Assembly: GCA_020091685.1 (NCBI GenBank)
Contig: CM034613.1
Location: forward strand, 7,316,864-7,380,863
Direction of reading: 5' to 3'
Length of the DNA stretch: 64,000 nucleotides
Source of the DNA: Lutjanus erythropterus
Taxonomy: Eukaryota; Chordata; Actinopteri; Lutjaniformes; Lutjanidae
In this document: positions 37,831-48,322 of the stretch, piece by piece
Numbering within the stretch: position 1 is the first letter of the stretch
Layout: the number at the start of each line of letters is the position of its first letter
Position numbers and translations under genes: made by a program
Notes under the pieces: generated by a model
The model's input: the letters and a program-made list of their open reading frames with translations, nothing else
Database searches by the model: none
What the model was told of the DNA's origin: nothing

Positions 37831-40464
37831 ATCGCCAGATATGTAGGAATTGTTCAGCACAGTTCCTCGTGGGTATCTCGAGTCAAACCGTGTCCAAACT
37901 TTGTTCAGTGTAACCGGGTCCGGGTAGAGTTCCGTATTTGTGAATTGTTAGCAGCTCTGGTCGCATGATGTGTCTTAATCATAGCAGGAGAAAATTGTGA
38001 CACTGAGAGTGTGAATCATGAAGCGCTGGGTGAGATGACACCCAATGGTACTTTTTCCGTCCACAGCTGCAAATTGATTGGTGGATTGCTCTGTTATAGG
38101 CTCTGGTTGGGTTTAATTTGGGGTGTAGTTTCAGTGTTTCCTTTAGATTTTTATAGGTCTGTTGGTATACACAGAATAAACCCTAAATCGACATGGTACA
38201 CACATTCAGTTTGTTGTTTTCTCAGTACATTTCAAGGCTTAAAACAAAGTCATCTCAAGGACTCAAGGACAACATGACTTAATAAGCAGCAATAAGCTGT
38301 TTAACCTATGACCTTTGCAAACCATTAACACATCATCAACACAGTGTGCACGAAATGCAGATCAACCACAAGTAATTGATTTCCAAATGAATAGATAATT
38401 GGCATTATTGTTGACATCAAAAGAAAGAGATTAGTGGTGGTTTGCATTTTGCAGTTATAGGGGAAACACTGGTTCAGACCGGTTCTGGCTGGTTCCCTTT
38501 TGGGATTCTATGGTTGCTTTTGTTTAGACAGAATTCGTCATTCAAGAACGTTGCTGTCTTTTGTCAAAACATGACAAACGTGGTTCTGCAGAAAAGCATG
38601 TTTATATTTGTCAAGGTGAGGTGCAGATGAATGCAGGAATCATACAGTAAGTTTTAAAAAACTTTTTTTAAAGTGGCAGCAGATTTGAAGTAGACATTTC
38701 AGTCCCCAAGCTTTACCAAGTGGTATTATTGTACAACAGGTGTTGTACAATATGTCGACATGTGTTCCCCCTTACCTTACTCAGCTACACCTAACCACAA
38801 CCTACCCATCAACTGTGGAGGGCACTGCGGTGGGTAACACTATCTAACAGGGGAACACATTTCAACACAACACTGGATTGCTTTTTGTTTTCCTCAGAGC
38901 AGAACTCCATGAAGTAATGATCAGCATTTCTTTGGAAATAAAAGAGAAAAGCGAAGCACTACAGCAGGAGTTGATGTTGGGGTGGAGGGGGGAGTAACAT
39001 TAGAAGAAAACATTAGGAGAAAGAGCGTGAGTTTGTTCATTAATTTATTCTATAATGGAGACATCATTTTCCTGGGAAAGATCCTGCCCAGTGGCAGACC
39101 GATGAAAGCGAGGCTTACATGGAACCAATCTAAACACGGATGGTGTCATTATTCTATAGCCATTACACTCTGCAATCAACATTTACTGCATAACGATAAG
39201 TTAACGCAAAAAAGTTGTCTATCCATTTTGAATGAACGAATGTTGCCAGTTTTAGGCGATTTTATTGAAGCACTGTCCTTGTATGGTTTCTGTGTTTATG
39301 GAACATTTAACATTTGAGACACTGGGCTGCTTTTGTTAAACAAAAAAGAAGGTTTTGTTCTGTTTAATAATGTTACCAGAGCTCATGAATACTTTAAAAT
39401 CACCAACCTTGTGAAGTCAAGCAGAAGAGCTAAATATAAAACTCACAGGAGTGTAGTAGAATATGAAAAGGCTCAAGCCTCAAACCATATTCCTTAAATC
39501 ACTATTCTTGATGTATACGAGTCAATTACACAACCCCCTCTAATCCAAATCCACAGTCAGCCTTTAGAAACATAAAGGAATAATGCTTATTTCTTCCCAA
39601 ATGAAGTGCAGTTTCAATCACGCTCACTGATCACACTTCAATCACCATGAGCGGAGACATGACCTTCATATGGAAGATTAACTGGCAGGTTAATTGGAGG
39701 AAGCCTCTCATAAACGTGGCACCGAACACTCCTCACAGCAATTAAAGATAACAAAGTAGGCTTGCTGTTAAAAACATGAAATCATAAGCACTTTGTGTAA
39801 TTCTTTTCTTGATATGAGCAGTGAAGCGGCTCTCCCCCTCATGGCAACAACATCAAAGTCTGGTGTCAGTTTTGAAGTAGAGATCCGCAGAATAAAGGAC
39901 AAGTAATAATTTGCGGAATATGATCTCTGGTGAGACTCGTTGTAATTAATGAGGGAGGAACTTGTTCACACATGTACAAGACAAAGACGCAATAATAACA
40001 CCACCTGCAAAGTATATTGCCATCTAATTATCCGTGAAGTAAATTATAAAGCTTTTAATTTTTGCTGGGACTGTGAGCTAGATGTTTGAAGTCATAGTTT
40101 GTGATCTTGTATTGGATTTCATAACTGCAAAGTGTTCTTGTTATTTCAATCTATTTATATATAACATATAATTCATAAGTGTCACAAACACCTTCACAAC
40201 ATGGCAAAGCTTTCACACATCTCACAGTTCCTCCAGATCAATGCCACTGTAAAGAAAAATCACTTTCTCTTGTCTTGCATTTCATCAGGAGGTGATACCC
40301 TCTATTAGGCTGGTCGACCTGTTTGTTTTGACACTGTCCCACAGAGGACTCCGGTTTTCCAAGCTCCGTCAAATAAATCTAACCCTGCATAATTACTTCA
40401 CTGCTAAGAGTTCCTCTGTTATAACAAAAGTATAGCTAATTCGGGCACCATGTTGTTCCTTTAC
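37831..40464. other. Gene-free stretch
   Basis: No gene is seen. The block 39590-39740 is non-repetitive and of balanced composition and could be a conserved element, without proof. A foldback structure at 38729-38860 is listed separately. Confidence 0.45.
38729..38860. repeat. Nested inverted repeats (possible small foldback element)
   Basis: TTGTACAACA and TGTTGTACAA are separated by GG (38729-38750). Immediately after, ATGTGTTCCCC (38760-38770) pairs with GGGGAACACAT (38850-38860). Both arm pairs are perfect. It may be a short foldback MITE. Confidence 0.6.
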
Positions 40465-41075
40465 TTAAGGAAATAGTTTGATGTTTTGGGGAGTGTGCTT
40501 ACTGGGTTAAGGATTAATCAGCTATTCTACGGAAAATTATTAAGAGTCTTGCATAAGGGAAAAAAAATGAGAGGAGGATTTTTTTTTTTTATTTTGCATT
40601 CCAAGAATAAAGTTGAAATGTTGAGAAAACATTTGAAATACCATTTTGACTTGATAATCGATGTGGTATTTCTAAATTTTCTAAATAAAAAAAGTCTTCC
40701 TCTTCTGACTTATTTTTTTTCTTTTCCCTGGTCTAATACTGAAAGGTTTACTTTTTTCTCAACATTTCAACTTCATTCTTGAAATGGTATTTCAACTTTA
40801 TTCTGAACATTTTGTCTTTATTCTCAAAATTAACAAAAAAAAGTCTTCCAGCCCTCTACAAACAGAGGGTTAGCTAGGCTGGCTCTCACCAAAGATAACA
40901 AACTAGCACCTCTAAAACTCTTTAATGAGTTTCTTATATCTTGTAAGTGTGTTTTGTGTGTGTGTGTTTTGTGTGTGTGTGTGTGTGTGTGCTTACATCC
41001 TGGACTACTGTCTTGGCCAAGCGCATATTTAATGTCCAGATACAGAATCAATCAATATCAGTATCAGTCTTTTTT
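40465..41075. mobile_element. TTAA-start MITE carrying an inner foldback repeat
   Basis: It starts at TTAA then ggaaatagtttgatgttttg, the usual start of a common teleost repeat. Its characteristic interior returns at 40868-41060 (gttagctaggctggctctc, agcacctctaaaactc, gcgcatatttaatgt). Between them lies unrelated sequence (40600-40830). A (GT)n tract at 40951-40991 is inside it. The same family recurs at 44041-44245. The right end is not resolved. Confidence 0.7.
40600..40830. repeat. Inverted repeat of a ttctcaacatttcaacttta motif
   Basis: gaataaagttgaaatgttga (from about 40605) is answered by ctcaacatttcaacttcatt (from about 40757), followed by further partial copies such as tttcaactttattctga. 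It interrupts the MITE at 40465, so it is the younger insertion or an internal expansion. Confidence 0.7.
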
Positions 41076-43074
41076 TTATCTAACTCTTTGCAAGGAAGAA
41101 AAAGAGTTTGTCAAGTCAAAAAATCCTTGATTAAACATGTCTAAAGCAACAGAAAAATATAATTATTCATCTTTTATGTTTTTGTAAATAGTTGGGTCTT
41201 TGTCATCTGTGCACTATGTGAATACAGTTTGATGAAGCTCCTGAACTGTCACCAACTAAAACAAAAATAAAAAAAAAACATTTTGAAACTTACCTTAAAT
41301 GAACTGTTTTCTGTGATTTGCTGTCTTGTGAGCAGGAATGTGACTTGAATCGTCTACCTGCTTTTGAATTGTACATTGCTTTGTAAACATGCATTATCTT
41401 GCTGAGCTTGCGAGCTCGAGAGACACTAAGCTGTCTTATTTTCCCTCTGCTTTTAAGACAGTCCTTTTAGCGTAGATGCTGGGAAAATGGCGTGTGATGC
41501 TGTGCTCTTCAGCGGCCTCCTGACAGATCAGTCATTCTGCTTTCCTCTCCACCTTACTGAGGAGCATTTAGCTGTCCGTTCTGCGTTATATGCTCAGCAT
41601 TCACTGTCGACTTTCCCTTCACAGCACTCTTTTCTTTTTCTTTTTTTGTGCGGCAGAAGGAATATCGACTGTACTGAGCAATGGTGACATTGTTATAGCC
41701 TAGCTGAGGGCCTAATAATAAGAACATTACTGCACCATCTACTGGAATTTGTTTACAGGCAGGAGACATTTCAGGTCAACAGATTAAACTACAAAATTAT
41801 ATCACTTACAGATTTGTGGGTCAGATTAAAGTGTTTGACAGGCTGGCTCTGGCCCACAGCTTGTGGTCCTAGTTTAACCATGTTTTCTCTAAATGATGAA
41901 GGGCACAGCAGTCTGTGAGAGCATAGGGATGCACAATATGTCCAAAATCCTCTCTCAGTAATGGTATATATCATGATACACTTGATGACACACTTTAAAG
42001 CACAGTAAATCTAATATTCTTTCAAAATGGAAGCCTTAAGGTTCTAAAGGAGAACAGTAATTTCAAGTATTACAGGTTTAAGGGATGCTTCCTGTTAACC
42101 AGCTTAGAGGTGCATCACTGCAACCAACTGTCACTTTGACCTCATGTGAGAACACAAATTTTGTGTTCTCGTCTACACCCTAACCGTATGAGAGCACGAA
42201 ATTACAGGTTTCAGTCCTGTTACCATAAACAGTGCCAGCATGATGCCCAACACCTCACTGATTGCAGATTACACGTTGCTGTGATAAAAAATGTCTGCTA
42301 AAAGCCTGGTTTGTACCTACTTTGAATAATGGTTAGTCATGGAAAACATTTTTTACCATCTTTTTGTGCTTATCCGCAATAATACAGAGTCACGCAGCCC
42401 TTTAGCAATACAGCCGGCAGTAAACAAGCTGGTCAAGAATCGAAAATAGGATTTTTTTTTTTGTGTGTTGCATTGTCCTCCAGAGGTTTCTCTGCGCCGC
42501 ACATTTAGATGAGAAATACCAAGTGAGGGAGAAATGTAGGAAGGTGCAGAGAAAGATGAGGTTTATACTGATGGTCTGCAAGTGAACGACCTGTGTGATC
42601 GCCCTCCTTCACTCTGCCTCGCAGGACTGAGGAAAAACATTCTCCTCATGACATGAATCATAGATGTGTGCGCATCAGTGTGTGTCAGAGATACAGTATT
42701 TTGGGAAATCCTGTTCCTTTAAGTCTGTGTCTGTAAGACTGATAGTATGTGCTACCTGCATTCCAAACACCACACACGCTACCACTTGTATCTCCTATAT
42801 GGCTCTGTTGTCATGCTCGGCTCCCCTCCCACCAGCAAACCCCCATCCCCACCCCAGAACACCCACCCACCCTTCATTTCTCCCTCTTTGCTTCATCAAT
42901 CACTTAAGCCCTCCCACTGCTCACAGCAAAGCTGGACCTATTAGACGCTCTAATTGAGCCAATTAGCAATTAAACACTCAGATGCACCCAAAAATTCTGT
43001 AGGTCCCTCCAGGCATGCTCACGCCTGCCAGGGCCTTGGAGTTTTACCAGGGATTCCACTGCCCTCTGCACCGA
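41076..43074. other. Gene-free stretch
   Basis: Nothing coding is seen. catagggatgcacaatatgt near 41924 resembles a teleost transposon end, without a partner. The patch at 42820-42890 is C-rich simple sequence. Confidence 0.45.
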
Positions 43075-44361
43075 GAGCTTGAGGTGCAATTTTTGGGCAG
43101 GATGAGTCTGGTTGGCCCTTGGCTCTGTTAGATGCCCACTTCTCTGAGATGGAATGGCTATATGCCACCTGCTCAATACTAAACTGTAAACAAAGTTCAC
43201 AGCTTTCGCCAACACAGTGTTACAGTTCTACAAACATCCTGATTCCTTTGTGCCTTTTAGTTCAACATTATATGGAAACAGTGAACGGTATTCAATGCCG
43301 GCTAGCTGCCGAGCTACTGAAGCATGGGTTTACTAAGCCTACTGAAACTGCTATGATCCATACAGAAAAACCAAAGGACATAATTCACTGTGGTTTGTGC
43401 CACCAGTTCCCTAAACTAGCCCAGAAGTCTAGTTTATTTTTCATCAGACACAATGCATTCAGGAAACTTCAAATAGCAATTCATGTGAGAAAGTTGTGTT
43501 AAATTGCCTTTTCTGTTTTGTTTTTACAGAAACCCCCTGAAGTTTGCATTTGGGCCACCAAATTTAGGGGCTGGTGGTCTGTAGTGCCAGTGCTTAAAAA
43601 TAGCAGCTTCTATCTTTGGTTGCACACCAAAAACAGATAAAGAGATGTTTGCACATTGTTTCCACTGCTTCTGAGTCACCCAAAAAAATCAGCTATTGCA
43701 GGTATAAATATGAAGGAGACAGTTGGCTTCACTTAATGTAAAGACAAGCAAAAGTAAAAAGTTTTAATGAATGGCTGTATGCTACCTGCTTTGCCCCAAA
43801 CTGCAGACAAAGTTAGCAAGTAGCGAATGAACATGGTGGAATATTTAGCAGCTAAAGAGCCAAATATTTTCCTCAGGAGTTGGTGCAGACCAAAAAAGAG
43901 CTGAATAGAGTGAATAATAGATTATAGCAATTGGAGATACTGTGTCAGTGTTGTGTTCAAAGATTGTTTTTACTGCCCCCAAGTAGCCAAAATATAAATA
44001 AATAAAATGTTAAAAATCTGATTTAATAAATCAGATTTAAATATGAAGCTACAACCAGGGGACAGTTAGTTTAGTTTGAGCATGAAGACTGGAAAAAGGC
44101 ATCAAAGGTAACAAAATCCACCCACCAGCACCTCTAAAGCTTGTTAATTAACATTTCATGTCTATGTTTTTTTGGGAGGGGGTTATTTGATGAATTGCTT
44201 TTTGGTCAAACGCATATTTAGCATATATGTACAATACCGGTATCAATCAATCCCAATTCCCCAAGCTTGAGATGCACGTTTTGGGCCAGACGAGTGCGGT
44301 TGGACCCCTGCTTGGGCCTTCGGACGTGACTCTGTTAGATGTCCACTTCCTCTGAGAGGCT
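43075..44361. mobile_element. Transposon nest between two diverged direct repeats
   Basis: The outer segments 43075-43152 and 44261-44361 are related: gagcttga-gtgca, ttttgggc, gtctggttgg, ctctgttagatg, ccacttc and ctctgaga occur in the same order, with extra bases in the second. Between them are two related pieces (43151-43215 and 43769-43830, gaatggct-tatgc-acctgc then aaactg-a-acaaagtt), a fragment with ttagcagctaaagagcc (43850-43870), and a partial copy of the 40465 MITE family (44041-44245). No transposase is encoded. Confidence 0.65.
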
Positions 44362-45314
44362 CCAGGGTCAGTGAAGCAGCTCTCCAAGTCGCTTTTGCTC
44401 AAGGAGTCTAAAGGGTCTCTGCTGACCAGAGAGAAGCTTTTCATTAACACCAGGACCTGTTTCCTCTCCATTTACATTCCCACTTCACATCTCTCGTTTG
44501 TCTCTCACTATCCCTGTTCCCTTTTTGCCTCACTTTCTCTTCATCTCTGCCTCCCCGTCTCCCAGTCTCTTTCATGTATTTTGGAGGATGAAAGTTGAAT
44601 GGTAGATGTTGGTGTGTGTGGGTGTCGTCGGGTGGGTGGAGGCCTGGTCCCTCCATGCAGTGCAAAGCAGGCCGGCCTCCAGACTCTCCATGGTTTAATT
44701 AGAGCACACATCGTGCTGCCCGCTCCTCGGTGAGAGGAGACGCTCCCAGATGCACACATGGGCGCGTGGGCAGAACAACAAAGTCCACGCTGAGAGGAAC
44801 AAAGGCAGACACCAATATATTTAGGCTGAATGCACTGTACCAAAAGAAGACAATGAGCGATTACAGACGCTACAGACTCTTTTGCAATTACCGCTCTCTG
44901 GAAGAACACAAATGTGTTTCCACCAGTTTTTCCCCACAAGCTCGAATCCCCTCAAAGAGCTTGTTGCAAATAGGAAACTTTATTATTACATGAATGAGCC
45001 TTCTTATTTGTATGTCTTACATCAGTGTTAGTGCAACTGCTTGCCTGCTCATCAGCCTATATTCTCTAATTATCTGCCGTCTTGCCCGAGGACGCTTAAC
45101 TCCCATACTTTCAAATTCAAATGGCTTTATTGGCAGTGGGAGAAGGAAAAAAAAAAGACAACAAAAACACAGAGGCGCTCCAGTGGGTGCAGGCGATGCA
45201 ATAATACGGTTAATGATGACTTTAAATGGGACAATTATGGCATGGTGATAAAGCAAGAGAGAGCGTGAAAGAAAGAAAGAGGTAATGGTGAATTTTAAAA
45301 ATCTGATAACAGAA

Positions 45315-45316
<2 letters not shown>
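44362..45316. other. Gene-free stretch
   Basis: No exon recognised. The block 44640-44790 is GC-richer with several CpGs. Short frames on both strands have no domains. Confidence 0.45.

Positions 45317-45358
<42 letters not shown>
45317..45358. repeat. (TG)21 microsatellite
   Basis: A perfect 42-base TG run, the longest pure dinucleotide tract in the window and likely to vary in length. Confidence 0.97.
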
Positions 45359-45360
<2 letters not shown>

Positions 45361-45420
45361 CATAAAAGAGATTTCTCAGCTTTTCCTGTACAGTCTTCAT
45401 TACTGCTATGGTGTGCATCC

Positions 45421-46350
45421 TCTACACTCTTAGAAATAAGGACTCCAAAAGGGTTCTTCCTGAAGAACTGAGGTACCATTGCTTCTGAAGAACCCTTTTT
45501 TGAAGAAAGTGTACATCAAGGGCTCTTTCTCAGAATAGGGACTCCATTGAGAACAATTTTCATCCAAAGAACCCTTTTTGGATGACAGAGTTCTTGAATA
45601 AAAGCATGGGTATTCAATGATGATTTTAATATCTGCAGAATACAACATGGTTCTTTACAGAACTATCAAAGCACAGGAAGGTTATAGCTGAAAACTCTAA
45701 ATATATTTTTAGATTTGCCTGGTTGGGTTCTGCATGAAACCCTTGGAATAGAAAAGGGTTCTCTGTAGAACTCTTGGGTGAGTTCTACATAAAACCCCTT
45801 GGAATATTAAAAGAGTTCTTGGTAGAACCCCCTGCATGGGCCCTAGAAGAACCCCCCCAGGAATATAAAAGGTGTCCAGTCAGAACCTCCTGGGTGAGTT
45901 CTCGTTAGGACCCCTAAAAAGAGGAAAATTCCGGATAGAACCCCCAGAAGGCCCTTTTCCACCAAATTAACTCTGGTTCTTGTACCAGTTCCATTCAAGA
46001 GTCTTGGAACCTTGGTACTATCTAGTGTACCAACTCACATTTCCACCACTTTTGAGCAGAACTTGTTCCAAACCAATTTGTTTTTGGTGGAAATGCTCAG
46101 GATGCATATTGGGAAGGGAGGGTTCTGGGTGAAACCATTACACAATAGAAGGGTTCTCTGTAGAACCTCTCAAAGGGATTTATGGGTTAAACATTTTGCA
46201 GATGCTCTTGGTGTAACCCTTTACGTTGGGTTCTTGGCAAAGCCCTCTGAAGGATTCCAAGTAGTAACCTTTATGGATAGTCCTACCTGCAACCAAAAAG
46301 GGTTCTCCTATGGGGGCAAGCTGAAGAACCCTATACGGTTCTAGTTGGCA
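45421..46350. repeat. ggttct/agaaccc repeat field
   Basis: Motifs gggttct and agaaccc recur about every 30-60 bases on both strands (gggttcttcctgaagaac, gaagaaccctttttt, aaagggttctctgtagaac, ggttctcctatggggg). The left end, acactcttagaaataa, looks like the terminus of a known type of teleost repeat. A different element seems inserted at about 45953-46110 (ccttttccaccaaatta to tttttggtggaaatg), with ends that form an inverted repeat. The multiple diverged units suggest an old internal tandem expansion. Confidence 0.7.
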
Positions 46351-46950
46351 CTTGTATTTCCAAGTGTGTACCATTACATAACAGCAGCCAACAATGTGAT
46401 GACTGTATAATCTCCTCCGTGCCTCATGCATTTCTGACTGGGTCTGTTACATGAGGATTTGCACATTTGCGCAGTAGATTACATGAATGAGTGTACAGTG
46501 TGTGGGCACTCATTCATGTGTGGGTCATTGAAGGCTTACCGCGTGCATGTGTGTGTTCTCTGTGCTCCACATGTAGCCCGAAAGTGTCCCGGGCTGTTAT
46601 AAGCTGCTTACAGGCGCACATTACTGACCTCTGACCTTACTGGGCAGTGAAAGGCTCCCCCTAATCTCTGGCCTCTACTCTTCGTCAGCGCTGCCTACAG
46701 TATTTTTATCTCCAGAACCAGCGCCGAAGCCTTTGAGAAATTAATAACCATAAATATTGAGGCATCAGTGCCAATGTTGTCAGAAGAAGACGTGATGTAG
46801 TGGCGTGACTACATCAGCCGCACCACATTAGCTCGCTGCAGAGATGTGAGCGCGTTAGGGGTAAGCTGGTGGGTTAGACACAGTTCACCAGGAGGGATTT
46901 GGTGCATGTCCTCATGTAGGTCAGACGAGGACAGTTTGAACAAGTCCAAT
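46351..46950. other. Gene-free stretch upstream of the duplicated segment
   Basis: Balanced composition, with CpG-containing sequence at 46680-46860. It may include regulatory DNA of the neuroligin gene, but no specific site can be supported. Confidence 0.35.
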
Positions 46951-47576
46951 TTAGGGTTTTCATCCATAATAGATAGGAAGAGTCGTGTAGAAATATGCAC
47001 TGAACATGGAGCATACATGAGATTTCTGAAAATCTGAGCAAGTAAATGTGCTCGTAAGGTTCCTCTGCATGGTGGATAATAGGGCCAAGATATGTATCTC
47101 CCAGTCTGATACTGTCATGAGACGTGGGTGCCGATTTAATATGTATTGGAATAAGTATTGCAATTCAACATTATGATTTATTGTAGTTGTTTACCTCTTT
47201 AACACAAAACCATGGAGAAAAGTTTTATATTTTTCTCGATTTTTTTTTTACTATAAGAGTAATAAATAAAATATAAGTATTATATACCCAGTATTGGAAT
47301 TTTGAGTTTGAATTTTGACCTTTTAAGGTTGCTGTAGGTCTTCAGCGTGGAATGTTGGTGCCCACAGTAACAGACCGAGGCTGTGTCTGATTCCACGCTA
47401 ACATGCTATTTATTGCACTAAAACAGTATGTGAGACTCTTTAGTAGAGTTTTCATCCATAATAGATGAGGAGAGTCATGTAGAAATGTGCATTTAACATG
47501 AAGTATACATGAGATTTCTGTGGGTCAGATTAAGTTGCAAGGCAAGTAAATGTGATCACAAGGTTCCTCCACATGC
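46951..47576. repeat. Direct duplication of a 125-bp segment, offset about 490 bp
   Basis: Copy A (46951-47073) and copy B (47442-47576) share agttttcatccataatagat, gtagaaat-tgca, atacatgagatttctg, gcaagtaaatgtg and aaggttcct-c-catg. Copy B has about 12 extra bases (gtcagattaagt). They lie 0.36-1 kb upstream of the neuroligin exon. The spacer 47074-47441 is AT-rich and not itself duplicated. Confidence 0.85.
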
Positions 47577-47805
47577 TGCGTCTTTCAGCCTGCGATGCAG
47601 TCATGTAGAGTGAAACACGCTGATCAGCACATGAAATGTTCTCGAAATGAAGCCCATTGACTTGATCTCAACAATCCTGTCTGTTGAGTCTTGTTTCATT
47701 TCCACAGCTTTCATTTCAGGAAATATTTTTCACTTGGCACCAGTTGAAGGGAAAGTGTTGCACTGACAGCATTTAATGGAATATATTTCTGTTTCAGATA
47801 AGCTA

Positions 47806-47934
47806 TAATCTCTCTCATCTTTCTCTCTCCCCCAACCTCCCTTTGCCTCCTTCTCTTTCTGTTTTTCTCTCTATGTATCACCGTCCTCTAAATCTCTTCC
47901 CTCCTCCTCCCTCCTCCTCTGTCTCAACCTGCAG
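47806..47934 (+). other. Polypyrimidine tract and candidate 3' splice acceptor
   Basis: A run of about 130 bases made almost entirely of C and T (ctctctcatcttt, ctccctttgcctcc, ctcctcctccctcc) ends in acctgCAG at 47934. This is an unusually long and strong acceptor context about 390 bp upstream of the neuroligin ATG. The sequence changes abruptly in composition after it. It supports a non-coding exon upstream joined to the exon that starts at 47935. Confidence 0.6.
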
Positions 47935-47952
47935 AATTCAGCGGCAAATCAA

Positions 47953-47979
47953 ATGATCTGGATTATACGAGACCAATAG
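47953..47979 (+). promoter_or_regulatory. Upstream ORF 1 in the inferred 5' UTR
   Basis: ATG ATC TGG ATT ATA CGA GAC CAA TAG encodes eight residues. The ATG has A at -3 (caaATG). It would be the first AUG after the inferred acceptor and could reduce ribosome access to the neuroligin start. Function is inferred from position only. Confidence 0.45.
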
Positions 47980-47981
47980 GG

Positions 47982-48047
47982 ATGGAACGCAACAGAGCCA
48001 TGGCTGGGGAAGTGTTTCGGATCACCATTGCTCAGAATCAACACTGA
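47982..48047 (+). promoter_or_regulatory. Upstream ORF 2 in the inferred 5' UTR
   Basis: A 21-codon frame starts two bases after the uORF1 stop and ends at TGA 48045-48047. Its first ATG has a weak context (G at -2, A at -1), but an internal in-frame ATG (gccATGg, near 48000) has a near-ideal Kozak context. The peptide has no recognisable features. Confidence 0.45.
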
Positions 48048-48232
48048 CCTGGCACCCCACGCCGAGGTCCAACCTCCTTCTCCAGCACCCCAAGGACCCT
48101 TCTTTACCCCAACAACTGCTTTGCCCCTTCATCTCTCCTTCACTCAGCGCTCCTGGTCTGGATCAAACCTCCAAAAAATCTCCTTTTAGTCGTTCGGGGG
48201 CTGCCTGCTTTTGTTGTTTTAATCCCCCTCTT

Positions 48233-48262
48233 ATGTTTTACCTTCCAGACTGTTGGTTATAA
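48233..48262 (+). promoter_or_regulatory. Upstream ORF 3, in frame with the main ORF
   Basis: ATG TTT TAC CTT CCA GAC TGT TGG TTA TAA encodes nine residues and ends 60 bases before the main ATG. It shares the main coding frame, so its stop codon is also what rules out an upstream extension of the neuroligin protein. Confidence 0.4.
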
Positions 48263-48322
48263 TCCACATTCTGTCAGAAAAAAAAGACTCCAAAACAGAC
48301 TAGAAGCAGGTGGCTGAACAGT

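Larger units (their letters stand above)
47935..48322 (+). other. nlgn2: Inferred 5' UTR portion of the nlgn2-like first coding exon
   Basis: This stretch lies between a strong candidate acceptor (CAG ending at 47934 behind a long pyrimidine tract) and the main start codon. It has no splice-like break, has mixed base composition and carries stops in the coding frame, so it fits the 5' UTR part of the exon. If the acceptor is real, at least one non-coding exon and the promoter lie further upstream, in or beyond the window. The exact 5' boundary is inferred, not observed. Three short upstream ORFs lie within it. Confidence 0.6.
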
